20,974 nt of DNA from the NCBI GenBank assembly GCA_000436735.1, contig FR887225.1, forward strand, positions 2,023 through 22,996. The letters are read 5' to 3'. Under the pieces are notes generated by a model. That model worked only from the letters and a program-made list of their open reading frames with translations. It had not been told where the DNA came from and did no database searches. The position numbers and the translations under genes were made by a program. This stretch comes from Firmicutes bacterium CAG:170. Its GTDB lineage: Bacteria; Bacillota; Clostridia; Oscillospirales; Oscillospiraceae. Positions 1 through 7,103 of the stretch are shown one piece after another. Each line of letters begins with the position of its first letter. The stretch's first letter is position 1.

Positions 1-274
1 GCCCGGCGGGCTTGTCCAGCGCGATGAGCGCCTCGTCCTCGTAGAGAATGGAAAGCGGCATTTCTTCCGGCGAAAAGCCCTCGACCGTTTCCTCCAGCCG
101 GACGGCGACCTCGTCGCCGGTGCGGACCGGGTGGCCCGTGTGCGCGGGCGCGCCGTTTACCAGCAGTGCGTTCTGCCATTTCAGCCGCGAGACCAGCGAG
201 GAGGACATGGAAAGCTCCCGGCGCAGAAACGTATTCAGCTTTCCTTCGCGCGAAGCGGTGCAGCGCAGAAGCAT
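1..274 (-). CDS. RluA-family RNA pseudouridine synthase (N-terminal part, cut by window edge)
   Basis: The ATG at 274-272 follows an AGGAGG site in its leader, and 91 codons run to the window edge. The N-terminal ~60 residues (RREL..SLVSRLKW..ALLVNG) look like an S4 RNA-binding domain. They are followed by ILYEDEALIALDKPAG, the usual opening of the RluA-type catalytic domain. Enzymes of this family convert uridine to pseudouridine in rRNA or tRNA in the cytoplasm. The catalytic HRLD motif would lie beyond the window, so activity and target site cannot be judged. The gene is read in the same direction as the ytvI-like gene upstream, but a promoter lies immediately before it. S4 plus RluA architecture suits an RluD/YlyB- or YjbO-like enzyme; which paralogue is not decidable here. 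Confidence 0.85.
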   Translation of the reverse strand, partial: MLLRCTASREGKLNTFLRRELSMSSSLVSRLKWQNALLVNGAPAHTGHPVRTGDEVAVRLEETVEGFSPEEMPLSILYEDEALIALDKPAG

Positions 275-306
275 AAGACGGCCTCCTAGGACGAATATTA
301 TAATGT

Positions 307-335
307 ATTGTACCGCACGCGGAGGCAATGCGCAA
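307..335 (-). promoter_or_regulatory. Predicted sigma-A promoter of the pseudouridine synthase gene
   Basis: On the minus strand TTGCGC (335-330) and TACAAT (312-307) are separated by 17 nt. The -35 box begins directly after the stop codon of the preceding gene. Transcription would start near 300, leaving a leader of about 25 nt. Confidence 0.5.
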
Positions 336-1397
336 TCAGAGATTTCCGGAAAGTCCGGCGTGATCCCAGAGCTGTTTGAGGAAGATCACGCCGATGGGGA
401 ACAGGATCATGCCCGCGACACCGGCGGCCCGGAAGCCGGTGTAGAGTGCCAGCAGCGTCAGCAGCGGATGCAGCCCGACCTGCTTTCCGACCAGACGCGG
501 CTCAAGCGCCTGACGGCTCAGCGCCGCCACGCCGTATAAAACCAGAAGGCCGATGCCGCGCCGCAGATCGTTCTGCAAAAACTGCGTCAGGCTCCACGGG
601 ATCAGGATCGTTCCTGTGCCGAACACCGGCAGCGCGTCCACGAGCGCGACGATCAGCCCGAACAGGAGCGGATAGTCCACGCCGAGGATGGCTAGTCCTG
701 CCGTCACCAGCAGGAACATCACACCCATGAGCTTGAACTGTGCGCGCAGCCAGCCTCCGAGCGATACCTTCAGATGCGTCAGCAGCTTTTCCAGCCGCGT
801 CCGCCACTTCTCCGGCAGGCGGCTCCGGAGCGCATCGCGGATGGCCGGAAGATCGCCCGCGGACATGAAGCTGGCGAGAATGGAGGTGATGATAAACAGG
901 ACGATGCCCGGCGCTTTGCCGAAAAAGCCGGAGGCGAAGTCGAAGAGCCAGTCGTAGATCCGGCTGCCGAGGACGGAGCCGCTCTCAAAGAGGCTCTTGA
1001 TGCCGGAGCGAAGCCCCGTTCCGATCCCGTCCGGCAGCTTTCCGGCAAGCTCCAGAAGCCGGGCTTCCAGATGGCTGAGCGGCCCGGCCAGCGACGCGGC
1101 CAGAGCCGGGAGCTTCCGCAGAAAGCCGCTCAGCTCCGTCAGAACGGCGCGCAGAAGGAAGAAAAGTCCGGCAAACAGCCCGCCGAAGATCACCAGCACG
1201 CACAAGAACGCGGCCAGTCCGCGCGGAAGCTGCGTCCGGCGCAGCAGCAGCGCGACCGGCTTCTGCACCAGCGCCGCGACGGCCAGACCGATGAGAAACG
1301 GCGCGAGCACAGGCAGGAGCACCGCCGCGAACAGCCACAGGCCCGCCGCACAGGCGGCGGCGATCAGCGCCCCGCGCCAGATTTTTTTCATATCCAA
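336..1397 (-). CDS. ytvI: YtvI-like AI-2E-family integral membrane protein
   Basis: The protein has about 353 residues and is very hydrophobic. Two N-terminal membrane segments are followed by a longer central hydrophilic region with amphipathic helices. More membrane segments come after it, containing the family-typical PLLFGLIVALVDALPVFGTG stretch (conserved D-x-LP-x-x-G-T/P core). This is the AI-2E/PerM/YtvI permease fold, and the length matches YtvI. YtvI is linked to sporulation in Bacillus, but a transport substrate is not established. A GGAGGG site lies 7 nt upstream of a TTG codon at 1397-1395 and 13 nt upstream of the ATG at 1391-1389. I chose the TTG; the protein would be two residues shorter from the ATG. 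It is divergent from pheB. A generic AI-2E transporter is an equally fair name. Confidence 0.8.
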   Translation of the reverse strand: MDMKKIWRGALIAAACAAGLWLFAAVLLPVLAPFLIGLAVAALVQKPVALLLRRTQLPRGLAAFLCVLVIFGGLFAGLFFLLRAVLTELSGFLRKLPALAASLAGPLSHLEARLLELAGKLPDGIGTGLRSGIKSLFESGSVLGSRIYDWLFDFASGFFGKAPGIVLFIITSILASFMSAGDLPAIRDALRSRLPEKWRTRLEKLLTHLKVSLGGWLRAQFKLMGVMFLLVTAGLAILGVDYPLLFGLIVALVDALPVFGTGTILIPWSLTQFLQNDLRRGIGLLVLYGVAALSRQALEPRLVGKQVGLHPLLTLLALYTGFRAAGVAGMILFPIGVIFLKQLWDHAGLSGNL

Positions 1398-1428
1398 GGC
1401 ATTCCCTCCGAAAAAAGCCGGAACCGAC

Positions 1429-1457
1429 TTGAAATTTGCCGCCGAATCGTGTATAGT
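1429..1457 (+). promoter_or_regulatory. Predicted sigma-A promoter of the pheB-adh-hom-lysC operon
   Basis: TTGAAA (1429-1434) and TATAGT (1452-1457) have a 17-nt spacer. An imperfect inverted repeat (ATATAAGG / CCTTTATAT, about 1464-1490) follows in the leader. The leader is only about 50 nt, too short for a T-box or lysine riboswitch. Confidence 0.65.
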
Positions 1458-1512
1458 AACCACCATATAAGGACACATGCCTTTATATCAAGGACGGAAA
1501 GGAGCACATTCG

Positions 1513-1953
1513 ATGGAAAAAACACCGAAGTACTACATTGTAGAGGCAGCGGCCCTGCCGGATATCTTCCGGAAGGTCGCGGAGGCCAAGCGCCTGCTGG
1601 AGACCGGAGAGACGGACAAGGTCAATGTGGCGACCCGTGCCGTCGGGATCAGCCGCAGCGCGTTTTATAAGTACCGCGATACGATCGCGCCGTTCCAGAA
1701 CCTGATGGCCGGGCGCATCATCACCTTCCAGATGATGCTCAAGGACAAGGCTGGCGTCCTGTCGGCAATACTATCCATTTTTGCCAATAACGGCGCAAAT
1801 ATACTCACCATCAATCAGAGCATCCCGACCGGCGGCCGCGCGATGGTCACGATCTCCGCGGAGACGGGCAATCTGACTTGCTCGCTTGAGGAGCTGGTGC
1901 ATACGATCAGCCAGACGCAGGGCGTGGTCAAGGCTGAGATGGTCGCGGGATAA
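1513..1953 (+). CDS. pheB: ACT domain-containing protein, PheB family
   Basis: The product has 146 residues. The N-terminal part (residues ~5-60, YYIVEAAALPDIFRKVAEAK, then VGISRSAFYKYRDTIAPF) matches the helix-turn-helix-like segment of the PheB/UPF0735 family. The C-terminal part (residues ~70-146, MMLKDKAGVLSAILSIFA, then ILTINQSIPTGGRA) is an ACT ligand-binding domain, which usually binds an amino acid. The role of PheB is not firmly established; it often sits next to pheA, thrB or hom genes. The ATG at 1513 has AAGGAG about 9 nt upstream. It is the first gene of the operon and lies 10 nt before the dehydrogenase gene. A regulatory role sensing an aspartate-family amino acid is inference. 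Confidence 0.87.
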   Translation: MEKTPKYYIVEAAALPDIFRKVAEAKRLLETGETDKVNVATRAVGISRSAFYKYRDTIAPFQNLMAGRIITFQMMLKDKAGVLSAILSIFANNGANILTINQSIPTGGRAMVTISAETGNLTCSLEELVHTISQTQGVVKAEMVAG

Positions 1954-1963
1954 GGAGGGCGCT

Positions 1964-3148
1964 ATGCAGAGCTTTCAGTATTATATCAAAACGAACGTGG
2001 TTTTCGGCGAGGGAAGCGTTTGCCGCACGGCGGAGCTTGTGAAAAAGCACGGCGGAAGCCGCGTGCTGGTGGTCTACGGCGGCGGCAGCGCCAAGCGCAG
2101 CGGCCTTCTTGACCGGGTGTTTGCGCTGCTGGACGAGGCGCTGCTCCCGTATGACTCCATCGGCGGTGTGCAGCCCAATCCGCGCGTGGAGCTGGCCCGC
2201 GAGGGCGTAAAAAGGGCGGCCGAATTCCGCGCAGATCTGATCTTGGCCGTCGGCGGCGGCAGCGTGATCGACACGGCCAAGGCCATCGCCCACGGCGCGG
2301 CCAATCCGGAGACAGATATCTGGGAATTCTGGAAGCGCCGCGCGGTGCCGACACGCTCCACGCCGGTGGGCGTGATCCTGACCATCCCGGCGTCCGGAAG
2401 CGAAACGAGCGATTCCGCTGTGCTGACCAACGAGCAGGAGCAGGAAAAGCGCGGCCTCAACACCGACCTCAACCGTCCGGCGTTCGCCATCCTCGATCCG
2501 AAGCTGGCGATGACGCTCCCGCCGCGGCAGGTGTCCTGCGGCGTGACGGATATCCTGATGCACACGCTCGACCGGTACTTTACACCGGCGGACGACAACG
2601 AGCTGACCGATGCGCTGGCCGAGGCGCTGCTGCGCGTGGTCATCCGCAACGGCCCGAAGGTCGTTGAAAACGAAAACGATCTGCACGCCATGAGCGAGAT
2701 CATGTGGTGCGGCAGCGTCTCACACAACGGCCTGACCGGCCTTGGCGCGCCGCGTGAATTCACCACGCATCAGCTCGGCCATGCGCTGAGCGAGAAATTC
2801 GACGCCATCCACGGAGAAACGCTTTCCGCCATGTGGGGCAGCTGGGCGCGGTATGTGTGGGAGACGAAGCCCGCGCGGTTTGCACGCTTTGCAAGAAACG
2901 TCTGGGACGTGGACGATGTGGACGCGGACGAGGCGGCGATGCTCGGCATCGAGGCGACGGAGAATTTCTTCCGGAGCCTGCATATGCCGGTGAGTCTCGG
3001 TGAGCTGAAGGACGTCGGCGTGCAGAGCGAGGAGGGCCTTCAGGAGCTGGCGCTGCGGTGCAGCTATCAGAAAACGAGGACCATCGGCAGCTTCCGCGTG
3101 CTCGGCTATGACGAAATGCTGGAAATTTACCGGCTTGCGAACCACTGA
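1964..3148 (+). CDS. Iron-containing alcohol dehydrogenase (YqhD/butanol dehydrogenase type)
   Basis: The product has 394 residues, normal for group III Fe-dependent alcohol dehydrogenases. The N-terminal domain carries the dinucleotide-binding motif AVGGGSVIDTAKAIAHG (residues ~95-111). The metal ligands expected from YqhD are all visible: D196 and H200 (VTDILMHTLDRYF), H269, and H283 in DAIHGETLSAMW. The 14-residue spacing of the two later histidines is typical. It would reduce aldehydes to alcohols, or the reverse, with NAD(P)H in the cytoplasm. Close relatives are called NADH-dependent butanol dehydrogenase. A GGAGG site is 6 nt before the ATG. The gene sits between pheB and hom with tight spacing, so it is co-transcribed with aspartate-family genes. 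The substrate is unknown. Confidence 0.9.
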   Translation: MQSFQYYIKTNVVFGEGSVCRTAELVKKHGGSRVLVVYGGGSAKRSGLLDRVFALLDEALLPYDSIGGVQPNPRVELAREGVKRAAEFRADLILAVGGGSVIDTAKAIAHGAANPETDIWEFWKRRAVPTRSTPVGVILTIPASGSETSDSAVLTNEQEQEKRGLNTDLNRPAFAILDPKLAMTLPPRQVSCGVTDILMHTLDRYFTPADDNELTDALAEALLRVVIRNGPKVVENENDLHAMSEIMWCGSVSHNGLTGLGAPREFTTHQLGHALSEKFDAIHGETLSAMWGSWARYVWETKPARFARFARNVWDVDDVDADEAAMLGIEATENFFRSLHMPVSLGELKDVGVQSEEGLQELALRCSYQKTRTIGSFRVLGYDEMLEIYRLANH

Positions 3149-3157
3149 GGAAAAAAT

Positions 3158-4348
3158 ATGCAGAAGATCGCCATTGCGGGCTACGGAACGGTCGGCGGCG
3201 GTGTGGCGGAGATCCTTCGCCGCAATGCCGCGAAAATCGCCGAAAGCGCCGGAGAGCCTGTCGAACTCAAATACATTCTTGTCCGGAGAGATTTTCCCGG
3301 CGACCCGTTTGAAAAGGAAATGGTGCGGGACTTTTCCGTGATCGAGTCCGATCCGGAGGTCACGATCCTTGTCGAGACGATCGGCGGCTGCGGCGCGGCG
3401 CTGGAATACTGCATGCGCGCCCTGAAGGCGGGGAAAAGCGTCGTAACGGCCAACAAGCAGCTCGTCGCCGAGCATGGCGCGGCGCTCATGGAGCTTGCGC
3501 GGGAGTATGGCGCGGGCTTCCTGTTCGAGGCCTCCGTCGCGGGCGGCATCCCGGTGCTCCATCCGCTTTCGCGCTGTCTTGGCGCGAACGTGCTGGAGGA
3601 GGTCTCGGGCATCCTCAACGGCACGACCAACTATATCCTGACGCAGATGCTGGAAAACGGGCAGAGCTATGACGCCGCCCTGCGCGAGGCACAGCGGCTC
3701 GGATACGCGGAGGCGGATCCCGCCGCCGACGTGGAGGGCCTTGACGCCGGTCGTAAGATCTGTATTCTGGCCGGGCTTGCGTTCGGGAAAAACGTCGCGC
3801 CGGATCGGATATCCGTCGAAGGTATTACGAAAATTACGGCGCTCGACGCGGCCTTTGCCGCTGCGGGCGGTATGAAGCTCCGCCTGCTGGGAAGAGCCGT
3901 GCAAAGCGAAAACGGACTGTTTGTCTTTGTCTCACCGCATTTTGTCCCCGGAACGCAGCTTCTCGCGGGCATCGGCGGCGTCAACAATGCCGTGGAGATC
4001 TGCGGCAGCGAGGTCGGACGGGTCCAGTTCGCAGGCCCCGGCGCCGGACGCTATCCAACGGCCAGCGCGGTGCTGGGCGACGTGATCGAGCTTGCGGGAA
4101 ATCCCGGCAGGCAGCGGTGCGCATGGAGCGCGGAGCCTGCGCGGCTGGCGCCGCTTGAGGATTTTAAAGCGCGCTGGTTTGTGCGCACAAAGGAACGGCG
4201 CGGCGCTGTGGAGGAAAGACTCGGCGCGGTGCGCTGGCTCCCGGCGCAGATGGGCTGGCAGGGCGGCTTTACGGAAAAGCTCCCGCGCCGTGCGCTTTCG
4301 GAAAGCGGACTGCGGCTCGAGGCGGTTTTCCCGGTCAGGGAATTATGA
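3158..4348 (+). CDS. hom: Homoserine dehydrogenase
   Basis: This enzyme reduces aspartate semialdehyde to homoserine with NAD(P)H, the branch step to threonine and methionine. The Rossmann motif GYGTVGGG is at residues 8-15. The catalytic domain shows TANKQLVAEHG, SVAGGIPVLHPLSRCL, the signature GILNGTTNYILTQM, and EADPAADVEGLDAGRK with the conserved acidic residues and lysine. The 396-residue length is shorter than the ~430 of Bacillus Hom. The last ~75 residues (from about FKARWFVRTKERRG) correspond to the position of the C-terminal ACT domain but look degenerate. A GAGG site precedes the ATG. The gene lies 9 nt after the alcohol dehydrogenase gene and 15 nt before lysC, so co-transcription is likely. 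Confidence 0.95.
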   Translation: MQKIAIAGYGTVGGGVAEILRRNAAKIAESAGEPVELKYILVRRDFPGDPFEKEMVRDFSVIESDPEVTILVETIGGCGAALEYCMRALKAGKSVVTANKQLVAEHGAALMELAREYGAGFLFEASVAGGIPVLHPLSRCLGANVLEEVSGILNGTTNYILTQMLENGQSYDAALREAQRLGYAEADPAADVEGLDAGRKICILAGLAFGKNVAPDRISVEGITKITALDAAFAAAGGMKLRLLGRAVQSENGLFVFVSPHFVPGTQLLAGIGGVNNAVEICGSEVGRVQFAGPGAGRYPTASAVLGDVIELAGNPGRQRCAWSAEPARLAPLEDFKARWFVRTKERRGAVEERLGAVRWLPAQMGWQGGFTEKLPRRALSESGLRLEAVFPVREL

Positions 4349-4363
4349 TCCCGGAGGAATACT

Positions 4364-5572
4364 ATGGCATTGATCGTACAGAAATTCGGCGGAAGCTCCG
4401 TCGCGGATGCGCAGCGGATCTTCCATGTCGCGGAAATCATTACAAAAACCTATCAGCAGGGGAATTCCGTCTGCGTCGTGCTGTCCGCGCAGGGCGATAC
4501 GACCGACGATCTGATCGAAAAGGCACGGGAGATCAACCCGGACGCATCCCGGCGCGAAATGGACATGCTCCTGAGCTGCGGCGAACAGATGTCCATTGCC
4601 CTCATGGCAATGGCAATCGAAAAGCTTGGCTTCCCGGTCGTTTCGCTTTGCGCATGGCAGATCGGTATGGCGACGGATTCCAACCACTCCGCCGCGCACA
4701 TCACCAAGGTAGACTGTGAGCGCGTAAAGGAAGAGCTGGATCGCAAGCGCATCGTCCTTGTTGCGGGCTTTCAGGGTGTGGACCGCACCGGCGACATCAC
4801 CACGCTCGGGCGCGGCGGCTCAGACACGACGGCTGTTGCGCTGGCCGTTGCGCTTCAGGCAGACCTCTGCCAGATCTACACAGACGTGGACGGCGTCTAT
4901 ACCAGCGACCCGCGCATCGTTCCCGAAGCGCGGAAGCTATCGGAGATCACCTATGACGAAATGCTGGAGCTTGCCTCCATGGGCGCGCAGGTGCTCCACA
5001 ACCGCTCCGTCGAGCTTGCCAAGAGCTACGGCGTTCAGCTCGAGGTGCTCTCCAGCTTTACCGGCAATCCCGGCACCATCGTCAAGGAGGTAGTCAAAAA
5101 AGTGGAAAAAACCTATATTACCGGCGTCGCGCAGGATAAAAAGATCGCCCGCTTCGCTCTGGTCGGTCTGGAGGATGTTCCGGGCGTCGCCTATAAGCTC
5201 TTCAATCTGCTCGCCAAGGACAAGATCAACGTCGATATGATCATTCAGTCGCTCGGCCACGACGAGCGCAAGGACATTATCTTCACCGTCGCCGACAAGG
5301 ATTCCATGGCCTGCGCCCGTCTGCTCGATGAAAACAAGGACGTCCTGAAATATGACCACATGGATATCAACACCGGCGTCTCCAAGGTCTCCATCGTCGG
5401 CGCCGGTATGCTCGAAAACGCGGGCGTCGCCGCCAAAATGTTTGAAGCCCTCTATCAGGCCCATATCAACATCCACATGATCTCCACCAGCGAGATCAAG
5501 GTGTCTGTCCTGATCGATAAGGAGGATTCCGACAGGGCGGTGAGAGTTATTCACAACATTTTCTTCCAGTAA
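4364..5572 (+). CDS. lysC: Aspartate kinase (monofunctional, with tandem ACT domains)
   Basis: This 402-residue enzyme phosphorylates aspartate, the first step to lysine, threonine and methionine. The N-terminal kinase domain starts with QKFGGSSVAD (residues 6-15). It contains TTLGRGGSDTTAVALA (~146-160) and IYTDVDGVYTSDPR, which are standard nucleotide- and aspartate-binding motifs. Two ACT domains follow, near residues 265-335 (GLEDVPGVAYKLFNLLAKDK) and 340-402 (VSIVGAGMLENAGVAAKMFE), where feedback amino acids bind. GGAGG lies 7 nt before the ATG. It is the last gene of the pheB-adh-hom-lysC operon. Placement with hom suggests the threonine branch, but which amino acid inhibits it cannot be read from sequence alone. 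Confidence 0.95.
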   Translation: MALIVQKFGGSSVADAQRIFHVAEIITKTYQQGNSVCVVLSAQGDTTDDLIEKAREINPDASRREMDMLLSCGEQMSIALMAMAIEKLGFPVVSLCAWQIGMATDSNHSAAHITKVDCERVKEELDRKRIVLVAGFQGVDRTGDITTLGRGGSDTTAVALAVALQADLCQIYTDVDGVYTSDPRIVPEARKLSEITYDEMLELASMGAQVLHNRSVELAKSYGVQLEVLSSFTGNPGTIVKEVVKKVEKTYITGVAQDKKIARFALVGLEDVPGVAYKLFNLLAKDKINVDMIIQSLGHDERKDIIFTVADKDSMACARLLDENKDVLKYDHMDINTGVSKVSIVGAGMLENAGVAAKMFEALYQAHINIHMISTSEIKVSVLIDKEDSDRAVRVIHNIFFQ

Positions 5573-5576
5573 ACCT

Positions 5577-5681
5577 CCGCAGCGGATCTTTTCCGGCAAT
5601 ACTGCGTTGCTGCGGACTCGACGTACACACGGTACGCCTTCGCCCTTGCGCCTTGTCTTGCCGGAAAATCTCCCGCTGCGG
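5577..5681. repeat. Inverted-repeat element, unit 1 (MITE/REP-like)
   Basis: The outer arms are CCGCAGCGG + ATC + TTTTCCGGCAA (5577-5599) and TTGCCGGAAAA + TCTC + CCGCTGCGG (5658-5681). They pair in two perfect stems of 11 and 9 bp separated by a small internal loop. The centre holds a short CGTAC/GTACG hairpin. It lies 4 nt after the lysC stop codon. No protein-like frame with a start site was found in it. Confidence 0.75.
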
Positions 5682-5806
5682 GCAGCGGCTTTTCCGAGTA
5701 TACGGTGCTGCTTCGTATTCGATGTGTACGCGGTACGCCTTCGTCCTTGCGCCTTGTCTTGCCGGAAAATCTCCCGCTGCGGGCAGCGGCTTTTCCGAGT
5801 ATACGG
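5682..5806. repeat. Inverted-repeat element, unit 2, plus a third left arm
   Basis: Unit 2 has arms GCAGCGG + CTTTTCCG (5682-5696) and CGGAAAA + TCTC + CCGCTGC (about 5763-5780). A further lone left arm (5783-5806) follows without a partner. The block 5732-5806 repeats 5631-5705 with a single C/T mismatch in 75 bp, at a period of 101 bp. This looks like tandem growth of a dispersed palindromic element. No transposase is nearby. Confidence 0.75.
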
Positions 5807-5834
5807 CGTGGCGAACGCCGCGTCATAAAGCTGT

Positions 5835-5870
5835 GACCCCTCGTCATATGGTATGACGAGGGGGTCGTTT
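5835..5870 (+). terminator. Hairpin with T-run after lysC, enclosing the next gene's ribosome binding site
   Basis: GACCCC-TCGTCATA (5835-5848) pairs with TATGACGA-GGGGGTC (5852-5866), with one bulged G, and is followed by GTTTTC. It has the form of an intrinsic terminator for the lysC operon. Its 3' arm contains GAGGGGG, the only Shine-Dalgarno-like sequence before the ATG at 5873. It could therefore also gate translation of that gene. Confidence 0.6.
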
Positions 5871-5872
5871 TC

Positions 5873-6361
5873 ATGAAAAAGCGATACGCACTGGCCTTTC
5901 TGCTGACTGCGCTGGCCGGGACGGCACTGCATTTTGCCTACGACTGGTGTCCGTCGCCGCTCGTGGGACTGTTTGCGCCGGTGAACGAAAGCGTCTGGGA
6001 GCATCTCAAGCTCCTGTTCTGGCCGTTTCTGGCGGCGGGCTTCGCGCTGACCCGCGGGCAGGCGGAAAAGCCTGCGGCATGGAGCGGCTTCCTGCTGGCG
6101 GAGCTGGGAATGCCGGTCTTTCTGATCGGGATCTATTACACGCTTCATGCGGGCTTCGGCGTGCAGAGCGTGTACGTGGACATCGGACTGTATTATCTGA
6201 CGCTCGGACTGGGCTTCGCGGCGGCCCTCCGCGTGAACAGGAGCGGGCGGCTCGGGTGGTTGGCCGGTGTGCTCGTGATCCTGACGGGACTTTACGGCGC
6301 GGCGCTGATCCTGTTTACGCTTGCGCCGCCGGAGCTTCCGATCTTCATGGCGGTTTCGTGA
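5873..6361 (+). CDS. Small integral membrane protein, DUF6512-like
   Basis: The product has 162 residues with about five hydrophobic segments (near 6-24, 44-60, 68-88, 95-116 and 124-150). The motif APVNESVWEHLKLLFWP (residues ~35-51) is what I associate with the DUF6512 family; this recall was not checked. The function is unknown. A conserved acidic, histidine- and tryptophan-containing stretch between membrane segments could form a functional site, but that is inference. The ATG at 5873 has GAGGGGG about 9 nt upstream, inside the 3' arm of a strong hairpin. No clear sigma-A promoter was seen in the repeat-rich DNA before it. Expression may depend on read-through from lysC. The infC promoter starts 19 nt after the stop. 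Confidence 0.7.
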   Translation: MKKRYALAFLLTALAGTALHFAYDWCPSPLVGLFAPVNESVWEHLKLLFWPFLAAGFALTRGQAEKPAAWSGFLLAELGMPVFLIGIYYTLHAGFGVQSVYVDIGLYYLTLGLGFAAALRVNRSGRLGWLAGVLVILTGLYGAALILFTLAPPELPIFMAVS

Positions 6362-6380
6362 CTTTTTGCGATTTTTGTGC

Positions 6381-6409
6381 TTGACAACGGGATATCTGCG
6401 TGCTAAAAT
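6381..6409 (+). promoter_or_regulatory. Predicted sigma-A promoter of infC-rpmI-rplT
   Basis: A perfect TTGACA (6381-6386) and TAAAAT (6404-6409) are separated by exactly 17 nt. This is the closest to consensus in the window, as expected for a ribosomal operon. Transcription would start near 6416. Confidence 0.8.
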
Positions 6410-6415
6410 GCTCGA

Positions 6416-6551
6416 AGAGAAAACAAAGCAGGAGCAGCAGCGCCTCACCCCCAGCATTGGCGAAGGGGTCCATAATGTACAGTCTCGGTATGAGTATGTC
6501 ATTGTGTGCGGGTGCTTTGCGGCATCCGCACTTTGCATTTGGGGGTGCTTT
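6416..6551 (+). promoter_or_regulatory. Structured infC leader (L20-leader-like)
   Basis: The ~136-nt leader is non-coding. CACCCCCA (6446-6453) is an exact complement of TGGGGGTG (6540-6547), which is the ribosome binding site of infC. The same C-run can instead pair with GGGGT at 6465-6469, so two states are mutually exclusive. A 9-bp hairpin with one G-U pair (6506-6514 / 6523-6531) lies between. Leaders of this operon in Firmicutes are known to be bound by L20 for autoregulation (Rfam L20 leader). That this is such a leader follows from position and folding only. Confidence 0.6.
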
Positions 6552-7073
6552 ATCATCGGTAAATTAGATCATCAGATCAACGAGGAGATCCGCGATAAGG
6601 AGCTTCGCGTGATCGGAGCCAATGGCGACCAACTTGGTATCATGTCGTCTGCCGACGCGCTCGCGCTGGCGGAGGAGAAGGAGCTTGACCTTGTCAAGAT
6701 CGCGCCGAACGCCGTTCCGCCGGTCTGCAAGATCATGGACTACGGAAAATTCCGCTTCGAGCAGCTGAAGAAGGAAAAGGAAGCCAAGAAGAATCAGCGC
6801 GTGGTCGAGGTCAAGGAGATCCGTATGTCTCCCAGCATCGATACCAATGACCTCAATACGAAGGTCAAGAACGCCATGAAGTTCCTGAACGATGGCAACC
6901 GAGTCAAAGTCACCGTCCGCTTCCGCGGCCGCGAAATGGCGCACACGTCGCTTGGCGAGGTGCTGCTCAAGCAGTTCGGAGAGAGCTGCGCCGAGGTCGC
7001 AACGGTCGAAAAAGGAGCAAAGCTCGAGGGACGCAATATGTCCATGTTCCTGAGTCCCAAAAACTCAAAATAA
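6552..7073 (+). CDS. infC: Translation initiation factor IF-3
   Basis: IF-3 binds the 30S subunit, checks start-codon pairing and blocks early 50S joining. The N-terminal domain shows HQINEEIRDKELRVIG and CKIMDYGKFRFEQ. The C-terminal domain shows RVVEVKEIRMSPSIDTND, VTVRFRGREMAH, and an end at MSMFLSPKNSK. No ATG, GTG or TTG fits the N-terminus. An ATC at 6552 gives 173 residues, the size of Bacillus IF-3, and lies 4 nt after GGGGGTG. A second ATC follows at 6555. Rare AUU/AUC starts are a known hallmark of infC, allowing IF-3 to limit its own synthesis. Reading further upstream in frame would add non-homologous residues across the promoter. It is the first gene of the operon with rpmI and rplT. 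Confidence 0.93.
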   Translation: MIGKLDHQINEEIRDKELRVIGANGDQLGIMSSADALALAEEKELDLVKIAPNAVPPVCKIMDYGKFRFEQLKKEKEAKKNQRVVEVKEIRMSPSIDTNDLNTKVKNAMKFLNDGNRVKVTVRFRGREMAHTSLGEVLLKQFGESCAEVATVEKGAKLEGRNMSMFLSPKNSK

Positions 7074-7103
7074 ACGTAAGCAAGAATCGGAAGGAGAACT
7101 ACT

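Noticed and set aside
2720..3904. A 394-codon minus-strand open frame over the dehydrogenase and hom genes
   Set aside because: Both plus-strand genes are well supported by motifs, so this is a mirror frame.
4349..4363. Lysine riboswitch before lysC
   Set aside because: The hom-lysC gap is only 15 nt, and the operon leader before pheB is about 50 nt, too short for a riboswitch or T-box.
5577..5806. CRISPR array
   Set aside because: Only two units, a 101-bp period with internally paired arms, no unique spacers of constant length and no cas genes.
4937..6556. A 539-codon minus-strand open frame across lysC, the repeats and the DUF6512-like gene
   Set aside because: It overlaps two convincing plus-strand genes and the palindromic repeats, and the product has no recognisable domain.
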